DNA of 64,000 bases, taken from the NCBI RefSeq assembly GCF_001440415.1, contig NZ_LLYA01000024.1, forward strand, positions 62,001 through 126,000, written 5' to 3'. The notes below the pieces were generated by a model. It saw only the letters and a list, made by a program, of their open reading frames with translations, was not told the origin of the DNA and did no database searches. Both the position numbers and the translations under genes were made by a program. Positions 18,038-26,462 of the stretch are shown piece after piece. The stretch comes from Bradyrhizobium retamae. Lineage in GTDB: Bacteria; Pseudomonadota; Alphaproteobacteria; Rhizobiales; Xanthobacteraceae. Position 1 is the first letter of the stretch; each line of letters begins with the position of its first letter.

Positions 18038-18720
18038 TGTCGGAGTGGTGGACCTATCGCGCGGAGGATTTCCTGCTGTTTTCGCCGCGCGTCTACTGGC
18101 GGATGTTCGAAACGCACAATGCGGCGCTTTGGCCTCTGCACGTCGTGACGCTTGCCACCGGCCTGCTCATCATCCTGCTCATCACGTGGCGGCCGGGAAT
18201 CTGGGCACGTTGGATCGTACTCATCCTGGCGGTTCTCTGGATCTTCGTCGGGTGGTCGTTCCTGTGGAATCGTTATTCAAGCATCAACTGGGCTGCCGCC
18301 TATATCGCGCTGGCTTTCGCCGTCGAAGCTGGACTGCTCCTCATCTTGTCTTTGCGCGATGGTCTTGCCTTTGACCGCCGCGGGCCAGTCGCTTGGACAG
18401 GATATCTCATTCTTGCCTTCGCGATTGCCGGACAGCCATTGCTTGCGCCTCTGCAGGGACGTGGCTGGGCCTCATCCGAGGTCTTTGGCATCGCGCCGGA
18501 TCCGACGGCGATCGCGACGCTCGGCGTTCTGCTCCTTGCCCGCGGCGGGCTTGTGCCATGGCTGCTGCCGATCCCCGTGCTCTGGTGCCTGCTGAGCGGC
18601 ATAACGCTGCGGACGATGGGAGAGCCGCAAGCGTGGGCTCCTTATGCCGCCGTGGCGCTTGCCGCTGCAGCCTGGATCTGGACGATCATCCGCCAGCGCG
18701 GATCGCTTCCGGCCGCGTGA
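18037..18720 (+). CDS. DUF6064 family membrane protein
   Basis: A 227-residue inner-membrane protein with about six hydrophobic helices. The N-terminal pattern YRAEDFLLFSPRVYWRMFE followed by a first helix with PLHV is the DUF6064 signature. The helices are connected by short loops, and a Trp-rich segment (WSFLWNRYSSINWAAAY) lies in the middle. It starts within the aldo/keto reductase stop codon, so the two are translationally coupled and may work together. No biochemical function is known for the family. Confidence 0.78.
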   Translation: MSEWWTYRAEDFLLFSPRVYWRMFETHNAALWPLHVVTLATGLLIILLITWRPGIWARWIVLILAVLWIFVGWSFLWNRYSSINWAAAYIALAFAVEAGLLLILSLRDGLAFDRRGPVAWTGYLILAFAIAGQPLLAPLQGRGWASSEVFGIAPDPTAIATLGVLLLARGGLVPWLLPIPVLWCLLSGITLRTMGEPQAWAPYAAVALAAAAWIWTIIRQRGSLPAA

Positions 18721-18731
18721 AGGCACCTGCG

Positions 18732-19229
18732 TCAGACGATCTGGCAGACGTTGTAGGCGATGCCGCCCTCGACCAAGTATCCCGACCCGACGCAGACGAT
18801 GTCGTTCATCCAGGCATATTGTTCCGCCCCGGTTTCGAACAGCGGATTGGTGCGGAAGTAATAGCGCGACGGGTCAACCTGATATCGTTTCGCGGGATCA
18901 GCCATTTCTGACCGCAATTCGGGCGGCGTGATCCAGCGTCCGCCGTAGGTCATGTGCACCAGCGCGCCGTCATGTGTGCGCAGCGTCAGGCGGACGTCGA
19001 GCGACATCGCGCCATCGGTGCGGAACAGCGCCCAGTCGCCGCCGCCGGGCACCACCTCGCCGCGCAGCTTTGGGCCTTCGAAGGTGCCGCCGGCCGTGCC
19101 GAACAGGATGCGGCGACCGAGCGGGCCATCGCCGATGTTCAGTTTCGGATTGAGATCGACGACGATGTCGAACAATGATGCCGTCCTGATCGCGGCGACC
19201 GGTTTGACGCGTGGATCTACTGTCATCAT
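18732..19229 (-). CDS. DUF3237 family protein
   Basis: A 165-residue cytosolic beta-barrel-like protein. The motifs LFDIVVDL, GRRILFGTAGGTFEGPKLRGEVVPGGGDW and YFRTNPLFETG are those of DUF3237, a family of unknown function often found beside catabolic and short-chain dehydrogenase genes. It is transcribed with the upstream SnoaL-like gene (24 bases apart) away from the TetR regulator. Two consecutive Met codons open the frame; either could start it. Confidence 0.82.
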   Translation of the reverse strand: MMTVDPRVKPVAAIRTASLFDIVVDLNPKLNIGDGPLGRRILFGTAGGTFEGPKLRGEVVPGGGDWALFRTDGAMSLDVRLTLRTHDGALVHMTYGGRWITPPELRSEMADPAKRYQVDPSRYYFRTNPLFETGAEQYAWMNDIVCVGSGYLVEGGIAYNVCQIV

Positions 19230-19253
19230 CGGGGCCTGGTTCGCGGGAGGAAG

Positions 19254-19724
19254 TCATTCGGCGGCAAGCTGCCGGACGCCGGCATCGCCAAATATCCTGC
19301 GGCGTACCGCGTCGGTCGAGACGCCGGACTGCGCGCAGAGTTCGGCAAGGTCGAAGAAGAATCGCTCGTGGACAATCCGGTCGTCCTTGAACGCAAACTG
19401 GATGAACACCGGGAGGTCTGCGCGCCTGCCGTTCGGCACCACGCCGAAACGATCGCCGGTCATTGTCATCTGCACGCGGCACCAACAGACGAGCGTATCG
19501 TCATTGGCGGCGTGGCCCTGCAGGACGACATTGTAATCCGGGAATGAAGCGAAGAACCGGCTCAGCATCTTCTCATTGTCGGCAAGGCCACGGGCGGTGG
19601 TTCCGAAGGCCGGGTTTTCCAGCACCATGTCGTCGTGGAGGACCTTTAACGCCGCCGGCACGTCCTGACGGCTCTTTGCCTTCGCCAGGGCCTGCGCCAA
19701 TTCGAACATTCGATCGCTGTTCAT
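19254..19724 (-). CDS. SnoaL-like (NTF2-fold) polyketide-cyclase family protein
   Basis: A 156-residue protein with the NTF2-like alpha+beta barrel pattern: N-terminal helix FELAQALAKAKSRQDVPAAL, then DDMVLENPAFG, FFASFPDYNVVLQG and a C-terminal strand FKDDRIVHERFFFDLAEL. Such proteins are isomerases, hydratases or cyclases on small hydrophobic substrates. GGGAGGAGGG precedes the ATG at 19724, so the upstream frame extension to 19769 is not used. It is divergent from the TetR gene and is the likely regulated target along with the DUF3237 gene. Confidence 0.8.
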   Translation of the reverse strand: MNSDRMFELAQALAKAKSRQDVPAALKVLHDDMVLENPAFGTTARGLADNEKMLSRFFASFPDYNVVLQGHAANDDTLVCWCRVQMTMTGDRFGVVPNGRRADLPVFIQFAFKDDRIVHERFFFDLAELCAQSGVSTDAVRRRIFGDAGVRQLAAE

Positions 19725-19783
19725 GCCCTCCTCCCATTCCTTCCCTTGAGCTCTTCTGCTCGAATTCACACCAGATGTATTTC

Positions 19784-19800
19784 ACATACTGCATGTATGT
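19784..19800. promoter_or_regulatory. Palindromic operator candidate for the TetR regulator
   Basis: ACATAC (19784-19789), five bases, GTATGT (19795-19800): a perfect inverted repeat centred in the short divergent region between the SnoaL-like gene and the TetR gene. Its position and AT-rich surroundings fit a TetR operator controlling both directions. Confidence 0.5.
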
Positions 19801-19843
19801 TATATGTTAGTAGGATCATAGGCGTCAAGTGGTATGTGGGGGC

Positions 19844-20452
19844 ATGCAGGAAGCTGGACGCGAACGAACCCGCCGCGAGGAGTACACGGAAGCCACGAGG
19901 CAGGCGCTGCTGGCGGCCGGCCGGGACATTTTTGCGAGCGAGGGCTATCAGGCGGCGGGAATCGAGGCGATCTCGCGCGCCGCGCGCGTGACGCGCGGCG
20001 CCTTCTACCACCACTTCGAGGACAAGAAGGCGCTGTTCGACGCCGTCGTCGTCGCCCTGCAGATCGAGGCCGCGGCCAGGATCGAAGCGCGAGCGAAGAT
20101 GGAGCGCAAGATATGGGACCGCCTGACCGAGGGCATCGAAGCCTATCTAGACGCCTGCCTCGAACCGGCCTATGCGCGCATCGTCATCCAGGAAGCGCCG
20201 GCCGTGCTCGGCAATGCGCGCTACCGGGAGATCGAGGAAGCCCATCCGATGGCCCTGCTCACCGCGACGCTTGCCGCGCTAAAACGCCAGGGCGAGCTCG
20301 ATTTCGAGGATATCGAGCTCCTGAGCCGCATGGTCGATGCGATGATCTGCGAGGTAGCGCTGCTGCTGCCCGGGGCAGAGAATCCGAAAAGGCTCCGAGC
20401 CCGCGGGCAAAAGATCATCGGCAGCCTGCTCGGCGCCTTCCGCACCACTTGA
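19844..20452 (+). CDS. TetR family transcriptional regulator
   Basis: A 202-residue repressor. The N-terminal helix-turn-helix domain is clear: RQALLAAGRDIFASEGYQAAGIEAISRAA, split by the turn, then VTRGAFYHHFEDKKALFDAV (residues ~20-65), the standard TetR recognition-helix pattern. The C-terminal ligand domain is less conserved but contains a TetR_C-like block around VIQEAPAVLG. An ATG at 19844 and an in-frame GTG at 19829 are both possible; neither has an ideal site. Divergent from the SnoaL/DUF3237 pair with a palindrome between. Confidence 0.87.
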   Translation: MQEAGRERTRREEYTEATRQALLAAGRDIFASEGYQAAGIEAISRAARVTRGAFYHHFEDKKALFDAVVVALQIEAAARIEARAKMERKIWDRLTEGIEAYLDACLEPAYARIVIQEAPAVLGNARYREIEEAHPMALLTATLAALKRQGELDFEDIELLSRMVDAMICEVALLLPGAENPKRLRARGQKIIGSLLGAFRTT

Positions 20453-20466
20453 GCGCAAGCGCGCTC
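20451..20466. terminator. Hairpin between convergent genes
   Basis: GAGCGC (20451-20456), loop AAGC, GCGCTC (20461-20466). The stem overlaps the ends of both the TetR gene and the convergent unknown gene, so it could serve as a bidirectional terminator, although no T tract follows. Confidence 0.35.
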
Positions 20467-20842
20467 ACGGCGCGACCCATCGTTGCACCGCCTCGGCGGT
20501 GTCGGCCGGTGTGGTGTTAAAGCAGATGCGCGTTTGCGGCGCGGCGAGGTGAACCAGGTTGATGATCCGCTCGAACAAGTGCAGCCGCTCTCGCGGCTCG
20601 CGCAGCCCGGCGCCGATCATGACGCAGTCATAATGCTTTGCGCCCAGCGCCGCGGCGGCGACCGCTTCGGCGGTATCGCCGAGATCGATCAGGCAGCTAT
20701 CGGCCTCATAGCCCATCGCGCGAAGCTGCTCGATCTGAGCTCCAACATAGCTCGTCATCAGTTCAGCCGTGAGCCCCGGGAAGGCGCTAAAGTCGACGAA
20801 GGAAGGCTCGATGCCGATGGCGAGCACGGTCTTTTTGGCCAT
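20465..20842 (-). CDS. Conserved protein of unknown function
   Basis: A 125-residue cytosolic protein. From the ATG at 20842 (GGAGC upstream) it begins MAKKTVLAIGIEPSFVDF and alternates strands and helices in a Rossmann-like or flavodoxin-like way: a beta strand, then the helix AELMTSYVGAQIEQLRAMGY, the strand SCLIDL, the helix around TAEAVAAAALGAK, the strand YDCVMIGAGLREPRE and the C-terminal segment RICFNTTPADTAEAVQRW. I recognise it as a protein that recurs in Bradyrhizobium but know no function. A longer upstream reading frame exists but lacks coding character. Confidence 0.7.
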   Translation of the reverse strand: MAKKTVLAIGIEPSFVDFSAFPGLTAELMTSYVGAQIEQLRAMGYEADSCLIDLGDTAEAVAAAALGAKHYDCVMIGAGLREPRERLHLFERIINLVHLAAPQTRICFNTTPADTAEAVQRWVAP

Positions 20843-21020
20843 GCGGCTGCTCCAGGCAAAATTATCTCCGGGGAAACGCGCGCATCGCCAAGCTGGTTCC
20901 GGCTTCGATGTTGACATTATTATTCGACATGCACCGAAGCATTCTTGTCGAAAAATCAGCCATTGTGATCCGCATCGCCGCTCCAACGAGCACGTGCTTA
21001 ATATTTCACAGGAGAACATT

Positions 21021-21332
21021 ATGGCTGCTACCAACAACGCAAACCAGAACCTGATCGTCACCGCATTCTGGGAAGTCAATTCGGGTGAGGAAGCCACCGT
21101 CGCGGAGCTTCTGAAAGATTTTCTGCCGCAGGCACAGCGTGAGCCCGGCGTGAAGGCATTCCAGATTCACCAGAACATCGCAAAGCCACGAGAATTCTTC
21201 TTTTACGAGGTATTCGCAGGCGAAGCGGCCTTCGCCGAGCATCAGCAGACCGATCACTTCAAGAACATCATTCTCGGGCAGGCGATTCCGAAACTCGCCA
21301 AACGCGAGCGGTCGCAATTCCGGTTCATCTGA
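21021..21332 (+). CDS. ABM-domain (antibiotic biosynthesis monooxygenase-like) protein
   Basis: A 103-residue protein of the dimeric alpha-beta barrel fold: strand LIVTAFWEVN, helix EEATVAELLKDFLPQAQ, strand GVKAFQIHQN, then EFFFYEVFAGEAAFAEHQQTDHF, split as strand and helix with a His pair. Family members are cofactor-free monooxygenases or heme-degrading enzymes, and many are uncharacterised. AGGAG at 21010-21014 gives the ATG. It is a single gene convergent with the sigma-factor gene, three bases apart. Confidence 0.82.
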   Translation: MAATNNANQNLIVTAFWEVNSGEEATVAELLKDFLPQAQREPGVKAFQIHQNIAKPREFFFYEVFAGEAAFAEHQQTDHFKNIILGQAIPKLAKRERSQFRFI

Positions 21333-21334
21333 AG

Positions 21335-22612
21335 TCAGAACGACTTCGGCGCGCCACTGCTCGTCTCAGTGGCCCGCCGCCGCAACAATTCGCGTTCGCG
21401 CTTGTTGGTCGCAAGCGTTGACGCGAGCTCGAACGCAGCGCGGGCTTCTGCAACGCGGCCGAGTTTGTGCAGCAGATCGCCGCGGACGCTTGGGAAGAGG
21501 TGATAGGTCTTCAGCGCGGGCTCGCCGGCCAATCCGTCCACGATCGCGAGCGCAGCCGCCGGCCCTTCGGCCATACCGATAGCCACGGCGCGGTTGAGCT
21601 CGATGATCGGCGAGCGCACCAGCGCGCCCAATTTGGCGTAGAGCTCGGCGATGCGCGGCCACTCGGTTTCATCAGGTGTAACGGCCCTGGCGTGACAGGC
21701 GACGATCGCCGCCTGCAGTGCATAGAATCCGCCCCCGCCGCCGAGCTCGTGCGCTCGTGCCAGCGCCAGCAATCCCCGGCGGATCTGAAGCCGGTCCCAC
21801 AGCGCGCGGTTCTGATCCATCAAGAGGATCGGATCGCCGGCTGCGTCGGTGCGCGCCGCGGTGCGCGAAGCATTCAGCTCCATCAGCGCGAGCAGGCCGT
21901 GGGCTTCGGCTTCCTGCGGCGCGACCAGCGTCAGCACCCGGCCCATGCGCAGCGCGTCGTTGCAGAGCTGCGGCCGTAGCCATTCGTCGCCGCGGGCGGC
22001 CGTATAGCCTTCGTTGAAGATGAGATAGACGACCTCCAGCACCGAGGCGAGTCGTTCCGAAAGCTGCTCGCCGCGTGGCGTTTCGTAGGCCAGTCCGGAT
22101 TCGGACAGCGTCCGCTTCGCCCGCACGATGCGCTGGGCGATGGTCGCTTCCGGCTGCAGGAAGGCGCGCGCGATCTCTTCCGTGGTCAGACCGCAGATCA
22201 TTCGGAGCGCCAGCGCCGCGCGCGCCTCGCGCGACAGTTTTGGATGGCAGGCGGTGAAGATCAGCCGCAGCAACTCGTCACCAATATCGTCGTCGAGTGC
22301 GACGTCCGGGTCTGGCATCGCCAGTTGCTCCTGCTCGAGGTCGCGCGTCAGCATCTCATGCTTGCGCGCGAGCATGCTGCGGCGGCGCAGATGATCCAGC
22401 GCACGGCGCTTGGCCAGCGCCATCAGCCACGCCCCGGGCTTCTCCGGCACGCCGCCGGCGGGCCAATGCTCCAGCGCCGCGACCAAGGCTTCCTGGGTCA
22501 AATCCTCCGCCAGCGGCACATCGCGCAGCATTCGCGACAGCCCTGTGATCAGGCGCGGCTGTTCGATGCGCCAGACCGCAAGGATGGTGCGATTGACGTC
22601 GGCGGCCGTCAT
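21335..22612 (-). CDS. ECF sigma factor with C-terminal TPR-like domain (ECF42 type)
   Basis: A 425-residue sigma-70 family factor. Region 2 (LPLAEDLTQEALVAALEHWP) and region 4 (LTTEEIARAFLQPEATIAQRIVRAKRTL, split) occupy the first ~180 residues; the remaining half is a helical DUF6596/TPR-like extension containing LYAKLGALVRSPIIELNRAVA. This long architecture is the ECF42 group, in which the extension replaces an anti-sigma factor and a DGPF/YciI-like protein is encoded next door, exactly as here at 22644-23042. It lies downstream of that gene, probably co-transcribed. Target genes are unknown. Confidence 0.88.
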   Translation of the reverse strand: MTAADVNRTILAVWRIEQPRLITGLSRMLRDVPLAEDLTQEALVAALEHWPAGGVPEKPGAWLMALAKRRALDHLRRRSMLARKHEMLTRDLEQEQLAMPDPDVALDDDIGDELLRLIFTACHPKLSREARAALALRMICGLTTEEIARAFLQPEATIAQRIVRAKRTLSESGLAYETPRGEQLSERLASVLEVVYLIFNEGYTAARGDEWLRPQLCNDALRMGRVLTLVAPQEAEAHGLLALMELNASRTAARTDAAGDPILLMDQNRALWDRLQIRRGLLALARAHELGGGGGFYALQAAIVACHARAVTPDETEWPRIAELYAKLGALVRSPIIELNRAVAIGMAEGPAAALAIVDGLAGEPALKTYHLFPSVRGDLLHKLGRVAEARAAFELASTLATNKRERELLRRRATETSSGAPKSF

Positions 22613-22643
22613 CGCCGCCGACCAGATCGGCTATGCCGCGCCA

Positions 22644-23042
22644 TCAAGCGTGCGCGGGGGATTCGACGTCGCCGCAGGTCGTTTCCAGGCCGTGGCCGGC
22701 CATGGCGCGCAGTTCGCAGGTGCCTTCCCAGCCGGGCATGTGGTCGAGATGAAGCTGCATGAATTCCTGGGCCATGGCCAGCGCTTCCGCCTTGTCGCGG
22801 AACTCGAAGATGGCGTAGCCACCGACCACTTCCTTGGCCTCCACGAACGGGCCGTCGGTGACTCGCAGCTTGCCGCCGTCGATCGAGACCCGCGCCCCCT
22901 GCTGCAACGGGGTCAGCCCGCCCATGTCGATCATCCGGCCGGCCTTGATCTCGCGTTCGGCAAGCTTGCCCATCGCTTCCATCAGGGCGGGCGTCGGGGC
23001 CTTCATCGGTTGCGGGGAAGTAACGATGGACATGAAACGCAT
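22644..23042 (-). CDS. YciI-like DGPF-domain protein, ECF42 partner
   Basis: A 132-residue protein of the YCII-related/DGPF family: MRFMSIVTS at the N-terminus, the VTDGPFVEAKEVVGGYAIF motif in the middle and GTCELRAM near the end. The fold is a dimeric ferredoxin-like barrel. Genes for such proteins nearly always accompany ECF42 sigma factors and are thought to be regulated by or to act with them; the biochemical activity is not known. AGGAG precedes the ATG at 23042. The sigma-factor gene starts 31 bases after this stop. Confidence 0.88.
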   Translation of the reverse strand: MRFMSIVTSPQPMKAPTPALMEAMGKLAEREIKAGRMIDMGGLTPLQQGARVSIDGGKLRVTDGPFVEAKEVVGGYAIFEFRDKAEALAMAQEFMQLHLDHMPGWEGTCELRAMAGHGLETTCGDVESPAHA

Positions 23043-23168
23043 GAACAACTCCTGTGCTGCGAGTTGGCGGCATCAGGCCGGCCATTCCGTCTCGCTACAG
23101 GGAACGACGATCCGGCCGCGGCCGGATCGACATGCGCTAGAAAAAAATCCAGGTTCCGGGGATACCGC

Positions 23169-23870
23169 CTATTGCCCCCGGATCATGATCAGGGGATCGG
23201 CGGTATCCGGCACGCGCCGCCACTGCGCATTGTCGTCGGCCTCGAACTGCCAGCTCTCGCCTCTGGCCGACATCAGGATCATCTGTCCGCGCTCCAGCCG
23301 CCATTGGTTTGGCGCGAAGGCCGCAACCGCCGGATCGCATTTCGGCTTCAGGAACACCTGGAAATTATCCCCGGTCGCCTCTGTGTTGGTCAGCGTCAGG
23401 CCGCAGACCGTCTGTCCATTGCCGCGAACCATCGACCAGTCGCCGATCATCTGGTCCATCGACTTGGCGAGCGAGCGGGCGGCCGCGAGGTTCTGCAGGA
23501 TGTAGACGCCCTCGCCAGTCCGCAAGCCTTCGAAGATGCCGCTCTCGACCTCGGTGAAGTCGATTACCGGCTGGCCTGCCGCATCCTGCAGCCGCACGAT
23601 GTCCAGCCCCTTGATATTCCAGGCCGTGATGTCCTTGGTGAACGGCAACGCCTTGGCGCAACCGGGCTCAAGCTCGAGCTTGAGCCCTTGCGGCGTCGCA
23701 TCGCCCTTCATCGTGACGACGCAAGTCTTGCTGCGCTCGGTGGTGGCAAGTTCCCACTGCCCGATCATTTCCTTCTTCAGGGCAGCGGCATCCTGCGCCG
23801 AGACCTGCGGCGCAAGCGCGAGCAGCGCCGTCAGCGCTGCTGCCGTAATGCCTGAACGCCTAAGCAACAT
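23169..23870 (-). CDS. Tandem AprI/Inh-type metalloprotease inhibitor
   Basis: A 233-residue periplasmic protein with a Sec signal peptide (hydrophobic stretch, cleavage after VSAQ near residue 26) and two consecutive AprI/Inh beta-barrel domains. Domain 1 (~30-125) has a Cys pair at KTCVVTM and LEPGCAK; domain 2 (~130-233) repeats it at QTVCGLTL and FLKPKCDP, and both carry WELAT/WSMVR-type start strands. The family plugs serralysin-type metalloproteases with its N-terminal trunk. Most described members have one domain, so the duplication is notable. Its stop adjoins the dehydrogenase gene. Confidence 0.8.
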   Translation of the reverse strand: MLLRRSGITAAALTALLALAPQVSAQDAAALKKEMIGQWELATTERSKTCVVTMKGDATPQGLKLELEPGCAKALPFTKDITAWNIKGLDIVRLQDAAGQPVIDFTEVESGIFEGLRTGEGVYILQNLAAARSLAKSMDQMIGDWSMVRGNGQTVCGLTLTNTEATGDNFQVFLKPKCDPAVAAFAPNQWRLERGQMILMSARGESWQFEADDNAQWRRVPDTADPLIMIRGQ

Positions 23871-24862
23871 CAGCGTCCCTTCACCGGAATTTCCGGAACG
23901 GGCGTCAGCGGCGCCTTGCCGGCAAACCAGTTTTTCAGGTTATCGACGACAAGCTGATCCATGGCATTGCGCGTTACCACCGAAGCTGAGCCGATATGTG
24001 GCAACAGCACGACATTTTGCATGGCCATTAACTCGTCCGGCACGTTCGGCTCGTTGGCAAACACATCGAGTCCGGCGGCGAGAATGGTGCCGGATTTCAG
24101 CGCCGCGACCAGCGCCGGCTCGTCGACGACGGAACCGCGGGCGACGTTGATCAAAACGCCGCGCGGACCAAGCGCCTGCAACACGTCGGCATTGATCATC
24201 TTGGCGGTCGAGGCGCCGCCGGGCACGATGACGATCAGCGTATCAACCGCCTTCGCCATCTCGATCAGGTCGGGATAATGCTGGTAGGACACGGCCGACG
24301 ACGGATTGCGCGAATGATAGCAAACCGGCACGCGCGAGGCCTCGAGCCGGCGGCCGATCGCCTGTCCGATGCGACCCATGCCGACGATGCCGATCTTGCG
24401 GTCGCGCAGCGAACCGGCGCTCAAGGGATAGTTCTGGGTCTGCCATAGGCCGGAGCGCAGATAGCGGTCGGCCTTGACGAATTCGCGCAAGGTCGCGATC
24501 AGTAGCCCCATCGCGACGTCGGCGACTTCTTCCGTCAGCACATCGGGCGTGTTGGTGACGACGATATTGTGCTCCCTCGCATAAGCCGAGTCGACGTGGT
24601 CGTAGCCGACGCCGAAGCTCGCGACGATTTCAAGCTTCGGAAATTGCGACAGCGCCTTCGCGTCCGCCGGCACCATGTGATAGGTGACCGCCATGCCGCG
24701 GATCTTTGCGACCGTATCGGGCGTCAAGCGCTCGAGGTCAGCCCGGCTCTCCGCCATATGCAGGACGTACTGATCCGGAAAGCCATTCTCCAGGATCGGC
24801 CTGACAGGTCCGTAGATCAACAGATCGATCTTCTCGGACGAAACATTCGCGGCAGCCATCAA
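23870..24862 (-). CDS. D-isomer-specific 2-hydroxyacid dehydrogenase
   Basis: A 330-residue NAD(P)H-dependent reductase. The Rossmann motif GIVGMGRIGQAIG, the catalytic Arg in NVARGSVVDE, Glu in ANEPNVP and His in LLPHIGSAS are all present, so it should be active, reducing an alpha-keto acid such as glyoxylate or hydroxypyruvate or oxidising a D-2-hydroxyacid. Its start overlaps the stop of the ABC permease, making it the last gene of the uptake operon. Two Met codons open the frame. The transporter link suggests it acts on the imported compound or its product. Confidence 0.88.
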   Translation of the reverse strand: MMAAANVSSEKIDLLIYGPVRPILENGFPDQYVLHMAESRADLERLTPDTVAKIRGMAVTYHMVPADAKALSQFPKLEIVASFGVGYDHVDSAYAREHNIVVTNTPDVLTEEVADVAMGLLIATLREFVKADRYLRSGLWQTQNYPLSAGSLRDRKIGIVGMGRIGQAIGRRLEASRVPVCYHSRNPSSAVSYQHYPDLIEMAKAVDTLIVIVPGGASTAKMINADVLQALGPRGVLINVARGSVVDEPALVAALKSGTILAAGLDVFANEPNVPDELMAMQNVVLLPHIGSASVVTRNAMDQLVVDNLKNWFAGKAPLTPVPEIPVKGR

Positions 24863-25647
24863 TTTTCCTTTCCAAGCGCGCTCTCATGCCAGCGCCGTAG
24901 TACCAGATGCGAAACTAGCGCCAGCAGCCCATAGATGACAATCCCGGCCACCGACAGCAACAACAACGCCGCGAACATTCGGGGAATGTTGAGGCGATAA
25001 CCGGATTCGGCGATCCGGAAGGCAAGACCGGAGCCGGCGCCTGCCGTGCCCGCGGCGATTTCGGCTACCACGGCGCCGATCAGCGACAGGCCGCCCGCGA
25101 TCCGCAAGCCACCGAGGATGAACGGCAGCGCCGCCGGCAATTTCAGGTACCGCAGCGTCTGAAGCCTTGACGCGCCATAGAGCTGAAACAGCCCGGCCAG
25201 ATTGCGGTCCACCGAATTCAGCCCGAGCGTGGTGTTGGACAGAACCGGAAAAAAAGCGACGATCCAGGCGCAGACAATGACCGCGGTCTGCTGCGGCAGA
25301 TAGATCAGCAATAACGGCGCAATTGCGATCACCGGCGTGACCTGCAGGATCACCGCATAGGGAAACAGCGAATATTCCAGCCATTTCGATTGGTTGAACA
25401 CCAGCCCCAGCGCGACGCCGCCGATGGCTGCGGCGATGAAACCTTCCAGCGTGGTGAGCAAGGTGATGCCGAGCGATTCCGACAGCACCGGCCAGTCGCT
25501 GACGAGCGTCTGAAACACGGTTGTCGGGCTCGGCAACACATAGGGCTGGATATCGTTGACGCGGACAACGAATTCCCACAACGCCAGGCCCGCCGCGAGC
25601 ACGACGACGGGAAGCAGCATGCGGCCGATGTTCTGCACGGAACTCAT
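24859..25647 (-). CDS. NitT/TauT-type ABC transporter permease
   Basis: A 262-residue inner-membrane permease with about six helices and a BPD_transp_1 domain; the EAA-like cytosolic loop runs around FQLYGASRLQTLRYLKLPAALP. Similar proteins import nitrate, taurine, aliphatic sulfonates or thiamine precursors. It starts at 25647 (MSSVQNIGRM), overlapping the ATPase stop by four bases, and its stop overlaps the dehydrogenase start. Confidence 0.88.
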   Translation of the reverse strand: MSSVQNIGRMLLPVVVLAAGLALWEFVVRVNDIQPYVLPSPTTVFQTLVSDWPVLSESLGITLLTTLEGFIAAAIGGVALGLVFNQSKWLEYSLFPYAVILQVTPVIAIAPLLLIYLPQQTAVIVCAWIVAFFPVLSNTTLGLNSVDRNLAGLFQLYGASRLQTLRYLKLPAALPFILGGLRIAGGLSLIGAVVAEIAAGTAGAGSGLAFRIAESGYRLNIPRMFAALLLLSVAGIVIYGLLALVSHLVLRRWHESALGKEN

Positions 25648-26456
25648 GCGCTGCGCTGCCCGGAATAGGAAGGCGCCAGCGCATTCGAGACCTCGCGGCA
25701 ATAGCCGGCATAGTCGGCCGAGGTGCGAAACTCCTCCCCCCGCGGCTCCGGCGTCGCGATGCGAAACTCGCCGCGGATGCGCCCGGGACGCGCCGTCAGC
25801 ACGATCACCCGCTGCGACAGGTAGACCGACTCGAACACCGAATGGGTGACGAAAATGACGGTCTTGTGCAGCTTGCGCCACAGCGCCAGCAGGTCGTTGT
25901 TGAGCCGAAAACGCGTGATCTCGTCGAGCGCTGCGAACGGCTCGTCCAGCAGGAGAATGTCCGGATCGGTGACCAGCGCCCGCGCCAATGAGACCCGCAT
26001 CTTCATGCCGCCCGACAGTTCACGGGGGTATGCATCCGCAAATTCGGCAAGGCCGACCTGCGCCAGCGCCTCCTCGATACGCCGGTCGGCTTCGGCCGGC
26101 GCCGCATGCGCAAGCTTCAGCGGCAGGCAAACGTTGTCGCGCACGCTAGCCCACGGCATCAGCGTGGGCTCCTGAAACACGAAACCGATGGGATGCCGCC
26201 CATCCGCCTTGTTGGCGCGATGGGGAACGTTCACCGTGCCCGCACTCGGCGCACCGAGCCCCGCGATCAGCCGCAGCGCGGTGGATTTTCCGCAGCCGGA
26301 AGGCCCGAGCAGCGAGACGAAGTCGCCCTTTGCGACATCAAGATCGAGCGGCCCCAGCGCGGTCACGCCATTGTCATAGGTCTTGCTTACCGCGCGCAGA
26401 CGCACTGCAAGGCCCGCCGCTTCGCTATCCATCTCCGACAAAGCGGGCCCGACCAT
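25644..26456 (-). CDS. NitT/TauT-type ABC transporter ATPase
   Basis: A 270-residue ATP-binding subunit. Walker A GPSGCGKST, Q-loop VFQEPTLMPW, signature LSGGMKMRVSLARAL and Walker B LLLDEPFAALD are all intact. The C-terminus is short, typical for this importer group. An internal Met at residue 9 (26432) is an alternative start. It lies six bases downstream of the binding-protein gene and overlaps the permease start. Confidence 0.88.
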   Translation of the reverse strand: MVGPALSEMDSEAAGLAVRLRAVSKTYDNGVTALGPLDLDVAKGDFVSLLGPSGCGKSTALRLIAGLGAPSAGTVNVPHRANKADGRHPIGFVFQEPTLMPWASVRDNVCLPLKLAHAAPAEADRRIEEALAQVGLAEFADAYPRELSGGMKMRVSLARALVTDPDILLLDEPFAALDEITRFRLNNDLLALWRKLHKTVIFVTHSVFESVYLSQRVIVLTARPGRIRGEFRIATPEPRGEEFRTSADYAGYCREVSNALAPSYSGQRSA

Positions 26457-26462
26457 CTCGCG

